DNA from: an uncultured Paracoccaceae bacterium
Lineage (GTDB): Bacteria; Pseudomonadota; Alphaproteobacteria; Rhodobacterales; Rhodobacteraceae
Length of the DNA stretch: 64,000 nt
Reading direction: 5' to 3'
NCBI GenBank assembly: GCA_947493745.1
Contig: CANLSM010000001.1
Coordinates: 392,870-456,869 of the forward strand
Part shown: positions 46,262 through 55,604 of the stretch, piece after piece
Position numbering within the stretch: the first letter of the stretch is position 1
Layout of the letters: every line of letters starts with the position of its first letter
Position numbers and translations under genes: made by a program
The notes under the pieces: model-generated
Told to the model about the DNA's origin: nothing
Seen by the model: only the letters and a program-made list of their open reading frames with translations
Database searches by the model: none

Positions 46262-47044
46262 TTAGCTTGCGGCGACAGCCCGCTTTGTCAGGACCTTGAT
46301 CAGATGCGCGCGATATTCCGGCGTGCCGTGGATATCACCGATCATGCCATCTGCGCTCGCGTCGATGATATCGACGGATGCGGCCTGATAGTCAGCGTTC
46401 AGTGCAGCTTCTGCCGCTTTCCAGCGGAAGACACCGTTCTCGGACGCGCCAGTGACGGCCACGCGCACCCCGTCGGCATGCTTGGCGACCATCACGCCGA
46501 CCAGCGCGAAGCGCGAGGCGGGCTGGACGAACTTCTGATAATTGGCGCGCTCCGGGATCGGGAACTTCACTTCCCGGATGATCTCGCCTTCTTCCAGAGC
46601 GGTGGTGAACATGCCCTGAAAATAGTCATCTGCCGCGATCTCGCGTTTGACGGTGACGATTGTGGCACTGGACGCGAGCGCCCCGCAGGGATAGCAGGCG
46701 GACGGATCATTGTTGGCAAGCGAGCCACCGATGGTGCCACGATTGCGCACTGCCGGGTCGCCAATATGGGACGCCATCTCGGCCAGCGCAGGATAGCTGC
46801 CCGCCTCAGCCGCAACGGTGGCATGAGTGGTGGCCCCGCCGATGCAAAGTTGCCCGCCCTCACTGCGCACGCCTGTCATCTCGGCAATGCCGGAGAGACA
46901 CACCAGTTTGGACGGGCTGGCGAGGCGCTGCTTCAGGGTGGGGATCATGGTCTGCCCGCCACCAAGGGCCTGAGCATCCTCGTCTCCGAGTGCGGCCACT
47001 GCGTCCGCGACCGTCGAAGGTCTCACAAGATCGAAATTATACAT
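46262..47044 (-). CDS. coxM: Molybdenum hydroxylase FAD subunit (CoxM-type)
   Basis: 260 residues. FAD-binding medium subunit of the xanthine oxidase/CO dehydrogenase family: ALGGGQTMIPTLKQRLA (about residue 30) and the AGG-like IGGSLANNDPSACYPCG (about 104) are the flavin-contact motifs. It passes electrons from the iron-sulfur subunit to the acceptor. Last gene of a leftward coxS-coxL-coxM run, separated from coxL by a 149-base gap filled with three hairpins. Confidence 0.9.
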   Translation of the reverse strand: MYNFDLVRPSTVADAVAALGDEDAQALGGGQTMIPTLKQRLASPSKLVCLSGIAEMTGVRSEGGQLCIGGATTHATVAAEAGSYPALAEMASHIGDPAVRNRGTIGGSLANNDPSACYPCGALASSATIVTVKREIAADDYFQGMFTTALEEGEIIREVKFPIPERANYQKFVQPASRFALVGVMVAKHADGVRVAVTGASENGVFRWKAAEAALNADYQAASVDIIDASADGMIGDIHGTPEYRAHLIKVLTKRAVAAS

Positions 47045-47113
47045 GTCTCATCTCCATTTCGGGAGGTTTCAATTCAAAGAAGCGGGTCTGGTACAGAGTG
47101 CCGGGGCCTGCCG

Positions 47114-47174
47114 GCGGGACATTGTCCCGCGCACGGGGAGAAGCATTCTCCCCGTGTTCCCGGCCACGGCCGGG
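47114..47174. repeat. Three back-to-back perfect hairpins in the coxL-coxM intergenic gap
   Basis: Within 61 bases lie GCGGGAC-ATT-GTCCCGC (47114-47130), an 11-bp perfect stem CACGGGGAGAA/TTCTCCCCGTG with a GCA loop (47132-47156), and CCCGGCC-AC-GGCCGGG (47159-47174). They sit between two genes of one operon, so mRNA stability, partial termination or a REP-like repeat are candidate roles. Confidence 0.85.
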
Positions 47175-47193
47175 ATGCAGGCCTTTCCCAGCG

Positions 47194-49557
47194 TCACCCA
47201 TTCATCGCAGCCCAGACGCGGGACGGTGTCAGCGGCATGTCGATATGGGTCACGCCCCGATCGGCAAGCGCATCGACCACCGCATTGACCACCGCAGGCG
47301 GGGAGCCGATGGCCCCGGCCTCGCCGCAGCCCTTCACACCCAGCGGGTTGTGCGTGCACGGTGTCTGGCAGGAGTGATCGACCGCATAGAACGGCAGATC
47401 ATCGGCGCGCGGCATCGCGTAGTCCATATAGGATCCGCTCAAAAGCTGGCCGTTCTCGTCATAGACGGCTGCTTCCAGTAGTGCCTGTCCGATGCCCTGT
47501 GCCAGCCCGCCATGGACCTGACCCTCGACAATCATCGGGTTGATGACGTTGCCGAAGTCATCCGCAGCGGCAAAGGACATGATCTCGACCTTGCCGGTAT
47601 CCGGATCCACTTCCACCTCACAGGCATAGGCGCCTGCGGGATAGGTGAAGTTGGAGGGGTCGTAGAAGGCCGTTTCTTCCAGCCCCGGCTCGATATCCTC
47701 CAGCGGATAGTTGTGCGGGACATAGGCCGCAAGGCATACATCGCCCCAGGCCACCGACTTGTCGGTGCCCGCAACGCTGAAGGCCCCATTGGCAAGCTCG
47801 ATATCGCCTTCGGAGGCCTCCAGAAGATGCGACGCGATCTTCTTGGCCTTGTTGATGATCTTCTCGGTGGCGCGCACCATCGCCGACCCCCCGACCGCGA
47901 GTGAGCGGGAGCCGTAGGTTCCCATGCCCATCGGCACCTTGGAGGTATCGCCATGGACGATATCGATCTGCGCCTCATCGATGCCCAGCATCTCGGCGAC
48001 CACTTGCGGGAAGGTCGTCTCGTGACCCTGTCCGTGGCTATGGCTGCCGGTCATCACGCTGATCGAGCCGGTGGCATTCACCCGGACAGTTGCACTTTCA
48101 TAGAGACCCGCGCGCGCTCCAAGCTGCCCTACGAGGTTGGACGGCGCGATCCCGCAGGCCTCGATATAGGAACAGACACCGAAACCGCGCAGTCTGCCGC
48201 GCGCAGCGCTTTCTGCCTTGCGCCCGGCGAAACCGGCGTGATCGCTGATCTCCAGAAGCTTGTCCATCGTGGCATCGTAGTTGCCGGTATCATACTCAAC
48301 GGCCACAGGTGTGGCATAGGGGTACTGATCCGGCTTGATGAAGTTGCGGCGGCGCAGCTCGACGGGGTCGATCCCCATCTCGCGTGCGGCCTTGTCCACC
48401 ACACGTTCCAACTGGAAGGTGGCCTCGGGCCGACCGGCACCGCGATAGGCATCGACCGGCACGGTGTTGGTGAAGACCGCCTTCACATTCACATAGATCA
48501 GCGGTGTCGTGTAATTGCCCGCCATCAGCGTGCCATGCAGCCAGGTCGGGACAGAGGGTGCGAAGGTGCTGAGGTAAGCCCCCATATTCGCCATCGTATC
48601 GGTGCGGATGGCGAGGAACTTGCCGTTCTCATCCATCGCCAGTTCGATCTTGGTCACATGATCGCGGCCATGGGCGTCCGACATGAACGCCTCGGACCGG
48701 GACGAGGTCCACTTGACCGGGCGCCCGACCGCCTTGGCGGCGAAGGTGCAGAATGCTTCCTCGGCATAGTGGAAAATCTTGGTGCCGAAGCCGCCACCCA
48801 CATCAGGCGCCACGACGCGGAGCTTGTGCTCGGGGATGCCGAGCACGAACGCACCCATCAGAAGCCGGATCACATGCGGGTTCTGCGAGGTCGTGTAGAG
48901 CGTATGCTCATCGGTCCCGGCATTGTAGTCACCAAGTGCGACGCGCGGCTCCATCGGGTTGGCGATCAGGCGGTTGTTGACCAGCTCAAGCGTGGTAACG
49001 TGATGCGCACCCTTGATGGCCTCATCGACCGCTTCCTTGTTTTCCTCCACGAAACCCCAGTCATAGCAGAGGTTCGAGGTCAGATCGTCATGCACCTTGG
49101 GCGAGCCATCGGCGAGCGCCGCGGCCATGTCGATCACTGCCGGCAACTCTTCCATATCCACTTCGATGGCGGCGGCTGCGTCGCGAGCCTGCTCGGCGGT
49201 CTCGGCAACAACAGCGGCAATCGGGTCGCCGACATGGCGCGCCTTGCCCTGGGCCAGAACCGGGTGTGCGGGTTCCTGCATGGGCTCGCCATGGCGGTCG
49301 GTGACCTGCCAGCCGCAGGGAATGCCGCCAACGCCCTCAAAATCCGCACCGGTGAAAATCCTCACGACCCCCGGCATGGCCGCAGCCGCGCTGCTGTCGA
49401 TCCCGTTGATCCTGCCATGGGCCACGTCCGAGCGCAGAAAATGCACGTAAGTCTGGCCATGCACGTTGATATCGTCGGTGTAATTTCCCTTTCCGGTCAG
49501 AAACCGGACGTCCTCGCGGCGCTTTGAACTTGCGCCTATTCCACTATCCTTTGGCAT
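47194..49557 (-). CDS. coxL: Molybdenum hydroxylase large subunit, form II CoxL-like
   Basis: 787 residues from ATG 49557. Molybdopterin-binding subunit of the xanthine oxidase family: [24 protein letters not shown] at the N-terminus, GGGFGTK (about residue 255) and [18 protein letters not shown] near the end with the catalytic Glu. The active-site loop reads AYRGAGR, the signature of form II (BMS-type) proteins; true aerobic CO dehydrogenases (form I) carry AYXCSFR. CO oxidation should therefore not be assumed; the physiological substrate is unknown. Confidence 0.92.
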   Translation of the reverse strand: MPKDSGIGASSKRREDVRFLTGKGNYTDDINVHGQTYVHFLRSDVAHGRINGIDSSAAAAMPGVVRIFTGADFEGVGGIPCGWQVTDRHGEPMQEPAHPVLAQGKARHVGDPIAAVVAETAEQARDAAAAIEVDMEELPAVIDMAAALADGSPKVHDDLTSNLCYDWGFVEENKEAVDEAIKGAHHVTTLELVNNRLIANPMEPRVALGDYNAGTDEHTLYTTSQNPHVIRLLMGAFVLGIPEHKLRVVAPDVGGGFGTKIFHYAEEAFCTFAAKAVGRPVKWTSSRSEAFMSDAHGRDHVTKIELAMDENGKFLAIRTDTMANMGAYLSTFAPSVPTWLHGTLMAGNYTTPLIYVNVKAVFTNTVPVDAYRGAGRPEATFQLERVVDKAAREMGIDPVELRRRNFIKPDQYPYATPVAVEYDTGNYDATMDKLLEISDHAGFAGRKAESAARGRLRGFGVCSYIEACGIAPSNLVGQLGARAGLYESATVRVNATGSISVMTGSHSHGQGHETTFPQVVAEMLGIDEAQIDIVHGDTSKVPMGMGTYGSRSLAVGGSAMVRATEKIINKAKKIASHLLEASEGDIELANGAFSVAGTDKSVAWGDVCLAAYVPHNYPLEDIEPGLEETAFYDPSNFTYPAGAYACEVEVDPDTGKVEIMSFAAADDFGNVINPMIVEGQVHGGLAQGIGQALLEAAVYDENGQLLSGSYMDYAMPRADDLPFYAVDHSCQTPCTHNPLGVKGCGEAGAIGSPPAVVNAVVDALADRGVTHIDMPLTPSRVWAAMNG

Positions 49558-49647
49558 GAATGCCTCCCTGAACTGCGTTGCGAAGGTTTGCCCTCGCGCG
49601 TTGCCTTGGGGACCCACCCGGCCAAATTGCCGGGGCTGGTCAGATGA

Positions 49648-50130
49648 TTACTCGGCTGCCATCGGCGTCATATTCGCCGCTGCTGCCTGGATCGCCTTGA
49701 CGATGTTGTGGTACCCGGTGCAACGACAGATATTGCCTTCGAGATATTCGCGGATTTCCGTTTCGGACGGGTTCGCGTTGTCCTTCAGCAAAGCCGCTGC
49801 CGACATCACCATACCCGGTGTGCAGAACCCGCATTGCAGGCCATGATGTTCCTGAAACGCGGCCTGAATGGTGCCAAGCGAACCGTCCGCATTCGCCATG
49901 CCCTCGATCGTGGCAATCTCTGCCCCATCGGCTTCGCCTGCCAGCATCGTGCAGGCCTTCACGGCCTCGCCATTCACATGCACCACACAGGCACCGCATT
50001 GCGATGTGTCACATCCGACATGGGTGCCGGTCAGTTTCAGATCATCCCGCAAGAACTGGACCAGCAGCGTGCGCCCTTCAACAGAGCCCGACACCGTCTT
50101 GCCGTTCACGGTCATAGAGACCTCAACCAT
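49648..50130 (-). CDS. coxS: Molybdenum hydroxylase [2Fe-2S] subunit (CoxS-type)
   Basis: 160 residues from ATG 50130 with GGGAGGAA upstream. Two [2Fe-2S] clusters: the plant-ferredoxin type in [13 protein letters not shown] plus a following Cys (KAC), and the helical type in CGFCTPGM and CRCTGYHNI. Transfers electrons from the Mo centre of CoxL to the FAD of CoxM. First gene of the S-L-M run. Confidence 0.93.
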   Translation of the reverse strand: MVEVSMTVNGKTVSGSVEGRTLLVQFLRDDLKLTGTHVGCDTSQCGACVVHVNGEAVKACTMLAGEADGAEIATIEGMANADGSLGTIQAAFQEHHGLQCGFCTPGMVMSAAALLKDNANPSETEIREYLEGNICRCTGYHNIVKAIQAAAANMTPMAAE

Positions 50131-50208
50131 AGATTCCTCCCTTGGATATTTTGTTTTTAGGCTATGCGCAGGCCCATGACCTGGCTATTCGACGAAGGTG
50201 TAGGATGC

Positions 50209-51099
50209 TCACCATTCGGGGGTCTTGAAGCTCAGACCGTAGCGGGCAAAAATCGCGGCCATGGTCCCGTCCGAGACGGCCTGTCGGATCGCATCATCAA
50301 CAGCGTATGAGAGCGGACGATAGCGGTGATTGACCGCCACGCCAAGCGTCCATTCTCCGGCGCTGAAGCCCGGCAGGGGCGGCTGGTGAATGGCGATTTT
50401 GTCGGTCAGACCATGCTCCAGTTGTCCCAGCGGACCCATGGCGGCCATGATCTCGCCCGCATCCACGGCCGCCATCGCCTCACCCGGTGTTCTGAAGCGC
50501 CGGATGTTGGCCAGCAGTTGCCCGCCCGCCAGCGAGGACAGATAGAAATCGGCAATCGAGTCGTTCTCCACCCCGACCGTGTCGAACCGGAAATAGGCAG
50601 GCACAGGACCGCCATCTGGATAGTCGGCCTTGGAATAGGCAATGGCCATGGTCTCGTTGAAGTACTGCCCGGTGAAGACGACCTGCTCGACCCGGCAGGA
50701 GAAATTGCTGTCATAGGGCACATGCAGCATCACGTTGGAGACCCGCCCGCCAATCAGTGGGCCTTTCCAGATGTAGTTGCGCAGGTCCGCCTCCAGGTTC
50801 TCGCCGGCGGCCACGAAGTTGAAACGCGCCTCGACGCCGAGGTCCTCGGCGATCACCCGGCCAAGCTCGATATCGACACCCCTGGCCGTGCTTCCCTCCT
50901 GCCAGGAATAGGGCGCAAAATCCTCGTAGACCGCAAACTCGATGAAGCCGCGCTCTATGATCTGATCCATTTCCTGCCCGACGATGTCGCGACCGGTATT
51001 CTGGGGTTTGGGACCAGGCACATAGTCCTCGCAGCGTGCAAACGCCGCTGAGCCGAGTACGAAGCAAAGACAAAGGGTGGTTGCGATACGGGCGATCAC
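50209..51099 (-). CDS. xoxJ: MxaJ/XoxJ-like quinoprotein-associated periplasmic binding protein
   Basis: 296 residues with a GTG start that overlaps the cytochrome c stop (GTGA). A Sec signal peptide (1-21) is followed by a class-3 extracellular solute-binding fold: GFIEFAVYEDFAPYSW, GVDIELGRVIAEDLGVEARF and a C-terminal AVDDAIRQAVSDGTM. Proteins of this type accompany PQQ alcohol dehydrogenases and are thought to activate or mature the enzyme rather than feed a transporter. It forms a leftward pair with the cytochrome c gene next to the quinoprotein island. Confidence 0.85.
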   Translation of the reverse strand: MIARIATTLCLCFVLGSAAFARCEDYVPGPKPQNTGRDIVGQEMDQIIERGFIEFAVYEDFAPYSWQEGSTARGVDIELGRVIAEDLGVEARFNFVAAGENLEADLRNYIWKGPLIGGRVSNVMLHVPYDSNFSCRVEQVVFTGQYFNETMAIAYSKADYPDGGPVPAYFRFDTVGVENDSIADFYLSSLAGGQLLANIRRFRTPGEAMAAVDAGEIMAAMGPLGQLEHGLTDKIAIHQPPLPGFSAGEWTLGVAVNHRYRPLSYAVDDAIRQAVSDGTMAAIFARYGLSFKTPEW

Positions 51100-51776
51100 T
51101 GGGCGGCTGACAATCCTACGGTGAGCGTTTCGGCGGCAGTCCTGTAGCTTTCGGCGCTCCCGTCAATCAGCCGTGCTGCCCGATAGGCAACGCTGTCGGC
51201 AATCGGCGCACCCGAGGCGGTTTCGACCTGCTCGGCGATCTCCGACAATTCGGTCTTTATGGCATCATGGTCGCCGCTCTGATCACTGGCCATGGTCTTG
51301 AGCTGATCACGGATTTCTTTCAGGCGGGGCGTGAATTCATCCAGCGCACCCTCGTCGGGACGGGTCTCGATATAGGTGCGGATTGCCCAGGCTGCCTTCT
51401 GGCCCAGAAGCTCACCGAAGGCAGGCATCTTCGTTGTGCCGTTCTGGGTATATCCTTCGCGGAACCGCTCTACATACCACTCGTCGCCGTACTCCTCTGC
51501 CTCAAGGAAGCGAAGATCCGGTGCAAGCCCGCCCGAGACCACGCCAAGTCCATGGCACCGCGCGCAGTTCTGATTGTAACCTGACGCTCCGATATCAATA
51601 GCAGCCTGCCAGACGTCAGCCCCCTGGCTTCGGTAAGGGTTTTCAATCAACCACTCCTCACCCACATCTGGCAGACTGTCGGTGTTCACGGGCTGCGGTG
51701 CGACATCTCCATGCGCGAAAACAAGGGTTGCAGCACAGGCCGTGATACAGGCCAAAGCGGCAGTTCTAGGGGTCAT
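51096..51776 (-). CDS. Cytochrome c (XoxG/PedF-type) with long C-terminal helical extension
   Basis: 226 residues from ATG 51776, chosen over ATG 51794 because GGAGACCCGGA precedes it. Signal peptide 1-21; heme motif C71-A-R-C74-H75 and distal ligand M117 in TKMPAFGE. This is the periplasmic electron acceptor of the PQQ dehydrogenase by position and by similarity to cytochrome c-550 (PedF). Residues 141-226, about 85 residues of charged, helix-prone sequence, go beyond the usual end of such a small cytochrome. It is divergent from the binding-protein/beta-propeller/ABC operon. Confidence 0.85.
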   Translation of the reverse strand: MTPRTAALACITACAATLVFAHGDVAPQPVNTDSLPDVGEEWLIENPYRSQGADVWQAAIDIGASGYNQNCARCHGLGVVSGGLAPDLRFLEAEEYGDEWYVERFREGYTQNGTTKMPAFGELLGQKAAWAIRTYIETRPDEGALDEFTPRLKEIRDQLKTMASDQSGDHDAIKTELSEIAEQVETASGAPIADSVAYRAARLIDGSAESYRTAAETLTVGLSAAQ

Positions 51777-51922
51777 TCCGGGTCTCCGAGGCATTGTTTT
51801 GCTCAACCTATCTGAGGTGGGATACGGCTCACCATTGGACCTTGGTGTGATTTGATACGAAAGTCTAATGGAGGCAGACCGGACCGCATGGGACGGTGTG
51901 GTGACTTCAGGGAGAGAGAGAC

Positions 51923-53095
51923 GTGAAACGGGTTTTGGGTGCCCTTTTGGCGGGTGTGATCTGGGCTGCGGCAGCCAGTGCGGAAACCCGCGTGAGCATT
52001 GCCTATTTCCACGTTGACGTGCCCGATCCGCCGACGCTTTCCAACCTCGATCCGGCCCCCGATGATCTGGGCCCTGCCGGGGCTGAACTCGGGCGGTTGG
52101 AAAATGACACGACCGGTAAATTCCTCGGCCAGACCTATCAGTTGGAGGTCGTATCCGTCGCGCCTGATGAGGACGTGATCGCGGCTGCAGCCAGCCTGCT
52201 TGGCGCGCATCGCCTCGTGCTGCTTGATGCGCCAGCTGATCACTTGCTCGAGATCGCCGATTTGCCGGAGGCGGAGGGCGCATTGCTTTTCAACGTGTCT
52301 GCCGAGGATGTTTCATTGCGCGATGCGATGTGCCGGGCGCATCTGCTTCACACCATCCCCAGCTATGCCATGCGGGCGGATGCGCTGATGCAGTTTCTGA
52401 CCAAGCGGCGCTGGACCGACTGGGTTCTGATCGCCGGCACCCAGGATCGTGACCTGGCCTTTGCCGAGGCGCTGAAAGCCTCATCCGACAAGTTCCGGCT
52501 GCGCCTGCGGGGTGAGAAGACATGGACCTTTGATGCGGATATGCGGCGCAACGCGGCGCAGGAAGTGCCGCTCTTCACGCAGGATTTCCGTGACCATCAG
52601 ATACTCCTGATTGCCGACGAGATCGGTGATTTCGGCCGCTACATCGCCTATAACACATGGGAGCCGCGACCGGTTGGTGGCTCGGAGGGCATTCAGCCGC
52701 GTGCCTGGTCTCCGGTGGTGGAGCAATGGGGGGCAGCGCAGTTGCAGGGCCGGTTCTCCGATCTGGCCGGTAGGAGCATGCGCTCGCGTGACTATGCTGC
52801 CTGGGCGGCTGTTCGCAGCATCGGCGAGGCCGTCACGCGCACCGGTCAGGCAGACGCGCAAGTGCTGCGTGATTACATTCTGTCCGATGCGTTCGAGCTT
52901 GCCGGGTTCAAGGGGCAGCCGATGAGCTATCGCGGGTGGAACGGCCAGTTGCGTCAGCCGATCCCGCTCGTCCACGCCCGGGCAGTCGTTGCCCTTGCCC
53001 CGCTGGATGGGTTTTTGCATGAGCGCGGTCCGCTTGATACGCTTGGGGTAGACCGGCCCGAAAGCGCGTGCACGGCCTTTGAGGAGCAGAAATGA
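51923..53095 (+). CDS. Periplasmic binding protein of the PQQ-dehydrogenase-associated ABC system
   Basis: 390 residues with a GTG start and GGGAGAGAGA upstream. Signal peptide 1-20, then a type-1 periplasmic-binding-like fold (two Rossmann-like halves; WTDWVLIAGTQDRDLAFAEALK near the hinge). It resembles the conserved family of substrate-binding proteins found next to PQQ-dependent alcohol dehydrogenases and the LutA-type proteins of lanthanide-use clusters. Its stop overlaps the next start (ATGA). The ligand, possibly a metal chelate, is inferred. Confidence 0.82.
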   Translation: MKRVLGALLAGVIWAAAASAETRVSIAYFHVDVPDPPTLSNLDPAPDDLGPAGAELGRLENDTTGKFLGQTYQLEVVSVAPDEDVIAAAASLLGAHRLVLLDAPADHLLEIADLPEAEGALLFNVSAEDVSLRDAMCRAHLLHTIPSYAMRADALMQFLTKRRWTDWVLIAGTQDRDLAFAEALKASSDKFRLRLRGEKTWTFDADMRRNAAQEVPLFTQDFRDHQILLIADEIGDFGRYIAYNTWEPRPVGGSEGIQPRAWSPVVEQWGAAQLQGRFSDLAGRSMRSRDYAAWAAVRSIGEAVTRTGQADAQVLRDYILSDAFELAGFKGQPMSYRGWNGQLRQPIPLVHARAVVALAPLDGFLHERGPLDTLGVDRPESACTAFEEQK

Positions 53096-54045
53096 TACGA
53101 CTAGCAGCCGTGGCCTTCCTGATGGCGCAACCCGCGCTTGCCGGGGAAATCTGGATCACGAACGAGAAGGACGACACGATCAGCGTGATCGACGTCGAGA
53201 CGCTGGAGGTCACGCGCACGATCAAGACCGGCGAGCGCCCGCGCGGCATCACCTTCTCCAAGGATTTCAGCCGGGTCTATATCTGCGCCTCCGACAGCGA
53301 TACCGTTCAGGTGATGGATCCGGAGACAGGCAAGATCCTGCATGATCTGCCTTCTGGCGAGGACCCCGAACAGTTCGTGCTTCATCCCAATGACCGGCAT
53401 CTCTACATCGCGAACGAGGATGACGCGATCACCACTGTTGCCGATACCGAAACCCGGACCGTGATCGCCCAGATTGACGTGGGTATCGAGCCGGAGGGCA
53501 TGGCCGTCTCGCCTGATGGCAAGATCGCGATCACCACATCCGAGACGACCAATATGGCGCACTGGATTGATACTGAGACGCAGGCGCTCTTTGCCAATAC
53601 GCTGGTGGACAGTCGCCCGCGCCATGCAGAGTTCATCAAGGACGGGTCCGAGCTTTGGGTCAGCTCCGAGATTGGCGGGACAATCACCGTCTTTGACGTG
53701 GCCGATCAGTCGGAACAGGGCAAGATCCGGTTCGAGATTCCAGGGGTCCACGAGGACCGGATACAGCCGGTGGGTTTCGAGCTGACCTCAGACGACAAGA
53801 CCGCCTTTGTCGCGCTTGGTCCCGCCAATCATGTCGCTGTGGTGAACGCCGACACTTTGGAGGTCGAGGATTACATCCTTGTCGGTCGCAGGGTCTGGCA
53901 CATGGCATTTTCACCCGACGGCACGCTATTGTTCACCACCAACGGTGTTTCGGGCGATGTGACGGTGATTGATGTTGAAAAGCGCGAGCCGATCAAGACC
54001 ATCAAGGTCGGTCGCTTCCCATGGGGCGCAGCAACCCGACCATGA
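53092..54045 (+). CDS. YVTN beta-propeller protein, PQQ-catabolism-associated type
   Basis: 317 residues with a short signal peptide (1-17). About seven YVTN-type blades recur every ~40-42 residues, each containing a pattern like (D/N)-x-I-(S/T)-V-(I/V)-D-x-(E/D)-T, giving a periplasmic beta-propeller. It is the usual second member of the quinoprotein-associated binding-protein/propeller/ABC set. Coupled at both ends by ATGA overlaps. A binding or chaperone role is plausible; a catalytic one is not evident. Confidence 0.87.
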   Translation: MIRLAAVAFLMAQPALAGEIWITNEKDDTISVIDVETLEVTRTIKTGERPRGITFSKDFSRVYICASDSDTVQVMDPETGKILHDLPSGEDPEQFVLHPNDRHLYIANEDDAITTVADTETRTVIAQIDVGIEPEGMAVSPDGKIAITTSETTNMAHWIDTETQALFANTLVDSRPRHAEFIKDGSELWVSSEIGGTITVFDVADQSEQGKIRFEIPGVHEDRIQPVGFELTSDDKTAFVALGPANHVAVVNADTLEVEDYILVGRRVWHMAFSPDGTLLFTTNGVSGDVTVIDVEKREPIKTIKVGRFPWGAATRP

Positions 54046-54764
54046 GCGCAGCCGGGCTCCGCATTGAAGGGTTGAGTTTCTCCTACGGGCCCAGGCAAGC
54101 ATTGAGTGATGTCAGTTTCGCGGTGGAACGCGGGCGTTTCTGTGCGCTGCTGGGGCCCAATGGTGCGGGTAAATCAACATTGTTTGCGCTCCTCACCCGT
54201 CTGATTACGACGCCCTGCGGTCTGATCCATGTGGCGGGGCATGATCTGCGTCAGGTGCCGCGCTCGGCCCTTGCATCTATGGGGGTCGTTTTCCAGCAGC
54301 CGACACTGGATATGGACCTGAGCGTGCGCCGGAACCTCAGCTACTTCGCGGCCCTGCACGGGCTTTCGGCCCGGCAGGCCGGATCGCGGATCGATGCCGC
54401 GCTGGAGCGTCTTTCGATCGCCGACCGTGCCGGTGAGCGCGTCCGCGACCTCAATGGCGGGCATCGCAGGCGAACCGAGATCGCCCGCGCCCTGATCCCC
54501 GCGCCTGATGTCCTGCTTCTTGACGAACCGACGGTCGGGCTGGATGCAGCTGCGCGCGCCTCGATCACCGCACATGTTCATGATCTTTGTGACGATGGCG
54601 GGCTTTCGGTGCTCTGGGCGACGCATCTGGTGGATGAGGTGCGCCCGGAGGACCAACTGGTCGTGCTGCATCAGGGCCGGGTTCTGGCCAATGACACGGC
54701 CGGAACGGTCGCGGGCCAGCGACCCCTCGCAGAGCGCTTTCTTGCGCTGACGGCTGCCGCATGA
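54042..54764 (+). CDS. ABC transporter ATP-binding protein of the quinoprotein-associated system
   Basis: 240 residues from ATG 54042, which overlaps the propeller stop. Walker A GPNGAGKST (about residue 41), Walker B LLLDEPTVGLD, and the H-loop in WATHLVDE. The signature motif is unusual: LNGGHRRRTEIARAL instead of the common LSGGQ. Belongs to the ABC-2 type, matching the permease that follows. The set probably exports or imports a cofactor-related solute. Confidence 0.9.
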   Translation: MSAAGLRIEGLSFSYGPRQALSDVSFAVERGRFCALLGPNGAGKSTLFALLTRLITTPCGLIHVAGHDLRQVPRSALASMGVVFQQPTLDMDLSVRRNLSYFAALHGLSARQAGSRIDAALERLSIADRAGERVRDLNGGHRRRTEIARALIPAPDVLLLDEPTVGLDAAARASITAHVHDLCDDGGLSVLWATHLVDEVRPEDQLVVLHQGRVLANDTAGTVAGQRPLAERFLALTAAA

Positions 54765-55552
54765 GCCCCTATATGATCGCCCTGCAAGCCATTGTCCTGC
54801 GTGAGGCGCAACGTTTCATCTCGCAGCGTGGCCGGTTCATCGCAGCACTTGTGCGCCCGCTGGTCTGGCTGCTGGTCTTCGCAGCCGGGTTCCGCGCGGC
54901 GCTGGGTCTGTCGATCATCCCGCCCTATCAGACCTACATCACCTACGAGATCTACATCGTCCCGGGTCTCTGCGGCATGATCCAGCTGTTCAACGGGATG
55001 CAAAGCTCGCTCAGTCTGGTCTATGACCGCGAGATGGGATCGATGCGGCTGCTGCTGACCAGCCCCTTGCCGCGCTGGTGGCTCCTGGTCTGCAAACTGC
55101 TGGCGGGAACGGCGATCTCGATCCTGCAGGTCTATGCGTTCCTCGGGATTGCTGCACTTTTCGGCATAACAATGCCCCTGCAGGGATATCTTCTGGTGCT
55201 GCCCGTTCTGGTGGTCTCGGGCCTGATGGTCGGTGCGCTTGGCCTCGCGCTCTCATCGATCATCCGGCAACTGGAAAATTTCGCAGGCGTGATGAACTTC
55301 GTCATCTTCCCGATGTTTTTCCTGTCCTCAGCGCTCTATCCGTTATGGAAAATGGCCGAAAGCTCGCGGCTGCTCTATCAGATATGTGCCGTCAATCCGT
55401 TCACCCATGGGGTCGAACTCATCCGTTTCGCGCTCTACGGGCAGATCAATCTCGCGGCTCTCGGCTGGACCTGCCTCGCGCTGGCGGTATTTCTCGGGCT
55501 TGCCCTTTGGGGCTACGATCCCGCACGCGGCCTGATCCGACGAAAGACCTAA
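54761..55552 (+). CDS. ABC-2 type permease of the quinoprotein-associated system
   Basis: 263 residues with six predicted membrane helices, an ABC-2 membrane fold (PedC/LutF-like), and typical features such as MGSMRLLLTSPLPRWW near residue 88 and the conserved helix LSSALYPLWKMAESS. It starts inside the ATPase stop (ATGA). With the preceding genes it forms a complete binding protein/propeller/ATPase/permease unit. The direction of transport is unproven. Confidence 0.9.
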   Translation: MSPYMIALQAIVLREAQRFISQRGRFIAALVRPLVWLLVFAAGFRAALGLSIIPPYQTYITYEIYIVPGLCGMIQLFNGMQSSLSLVYDREMGSMRLLLTSPLPRWWLLVCKLLAGTAISILQVYAFLGIAALFGITMPLQGYLLVLPVLVVSGLMVGALGLALSSIIRQLENFAGVMNFVIFPMFFLSSALYPLWKMAESSRLLYQICAVNPFTHGVELIRFALYGQINLAALGWTCLALAVFLGLALWGYDPARGLIRRKT

Positions 55553-55604
55553 GGGACTTTCCGACGGGTCGTGCTATTCTCATGGAATGGAAGGGAGTTC
55601 GCCC

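Noticed and set aside
47953..49527. 524-codon open frame on the + strand opposite coxL
   Set aside because: Antisense shadow; the coxL frame is secure from end to end.
46262..50130. Aerobic carbon monoxide dehydrogenase (form I)
   Set aside because: The active-site loop is AYRGAGR, the form II signature, so CO oxidation cannot be claimed.
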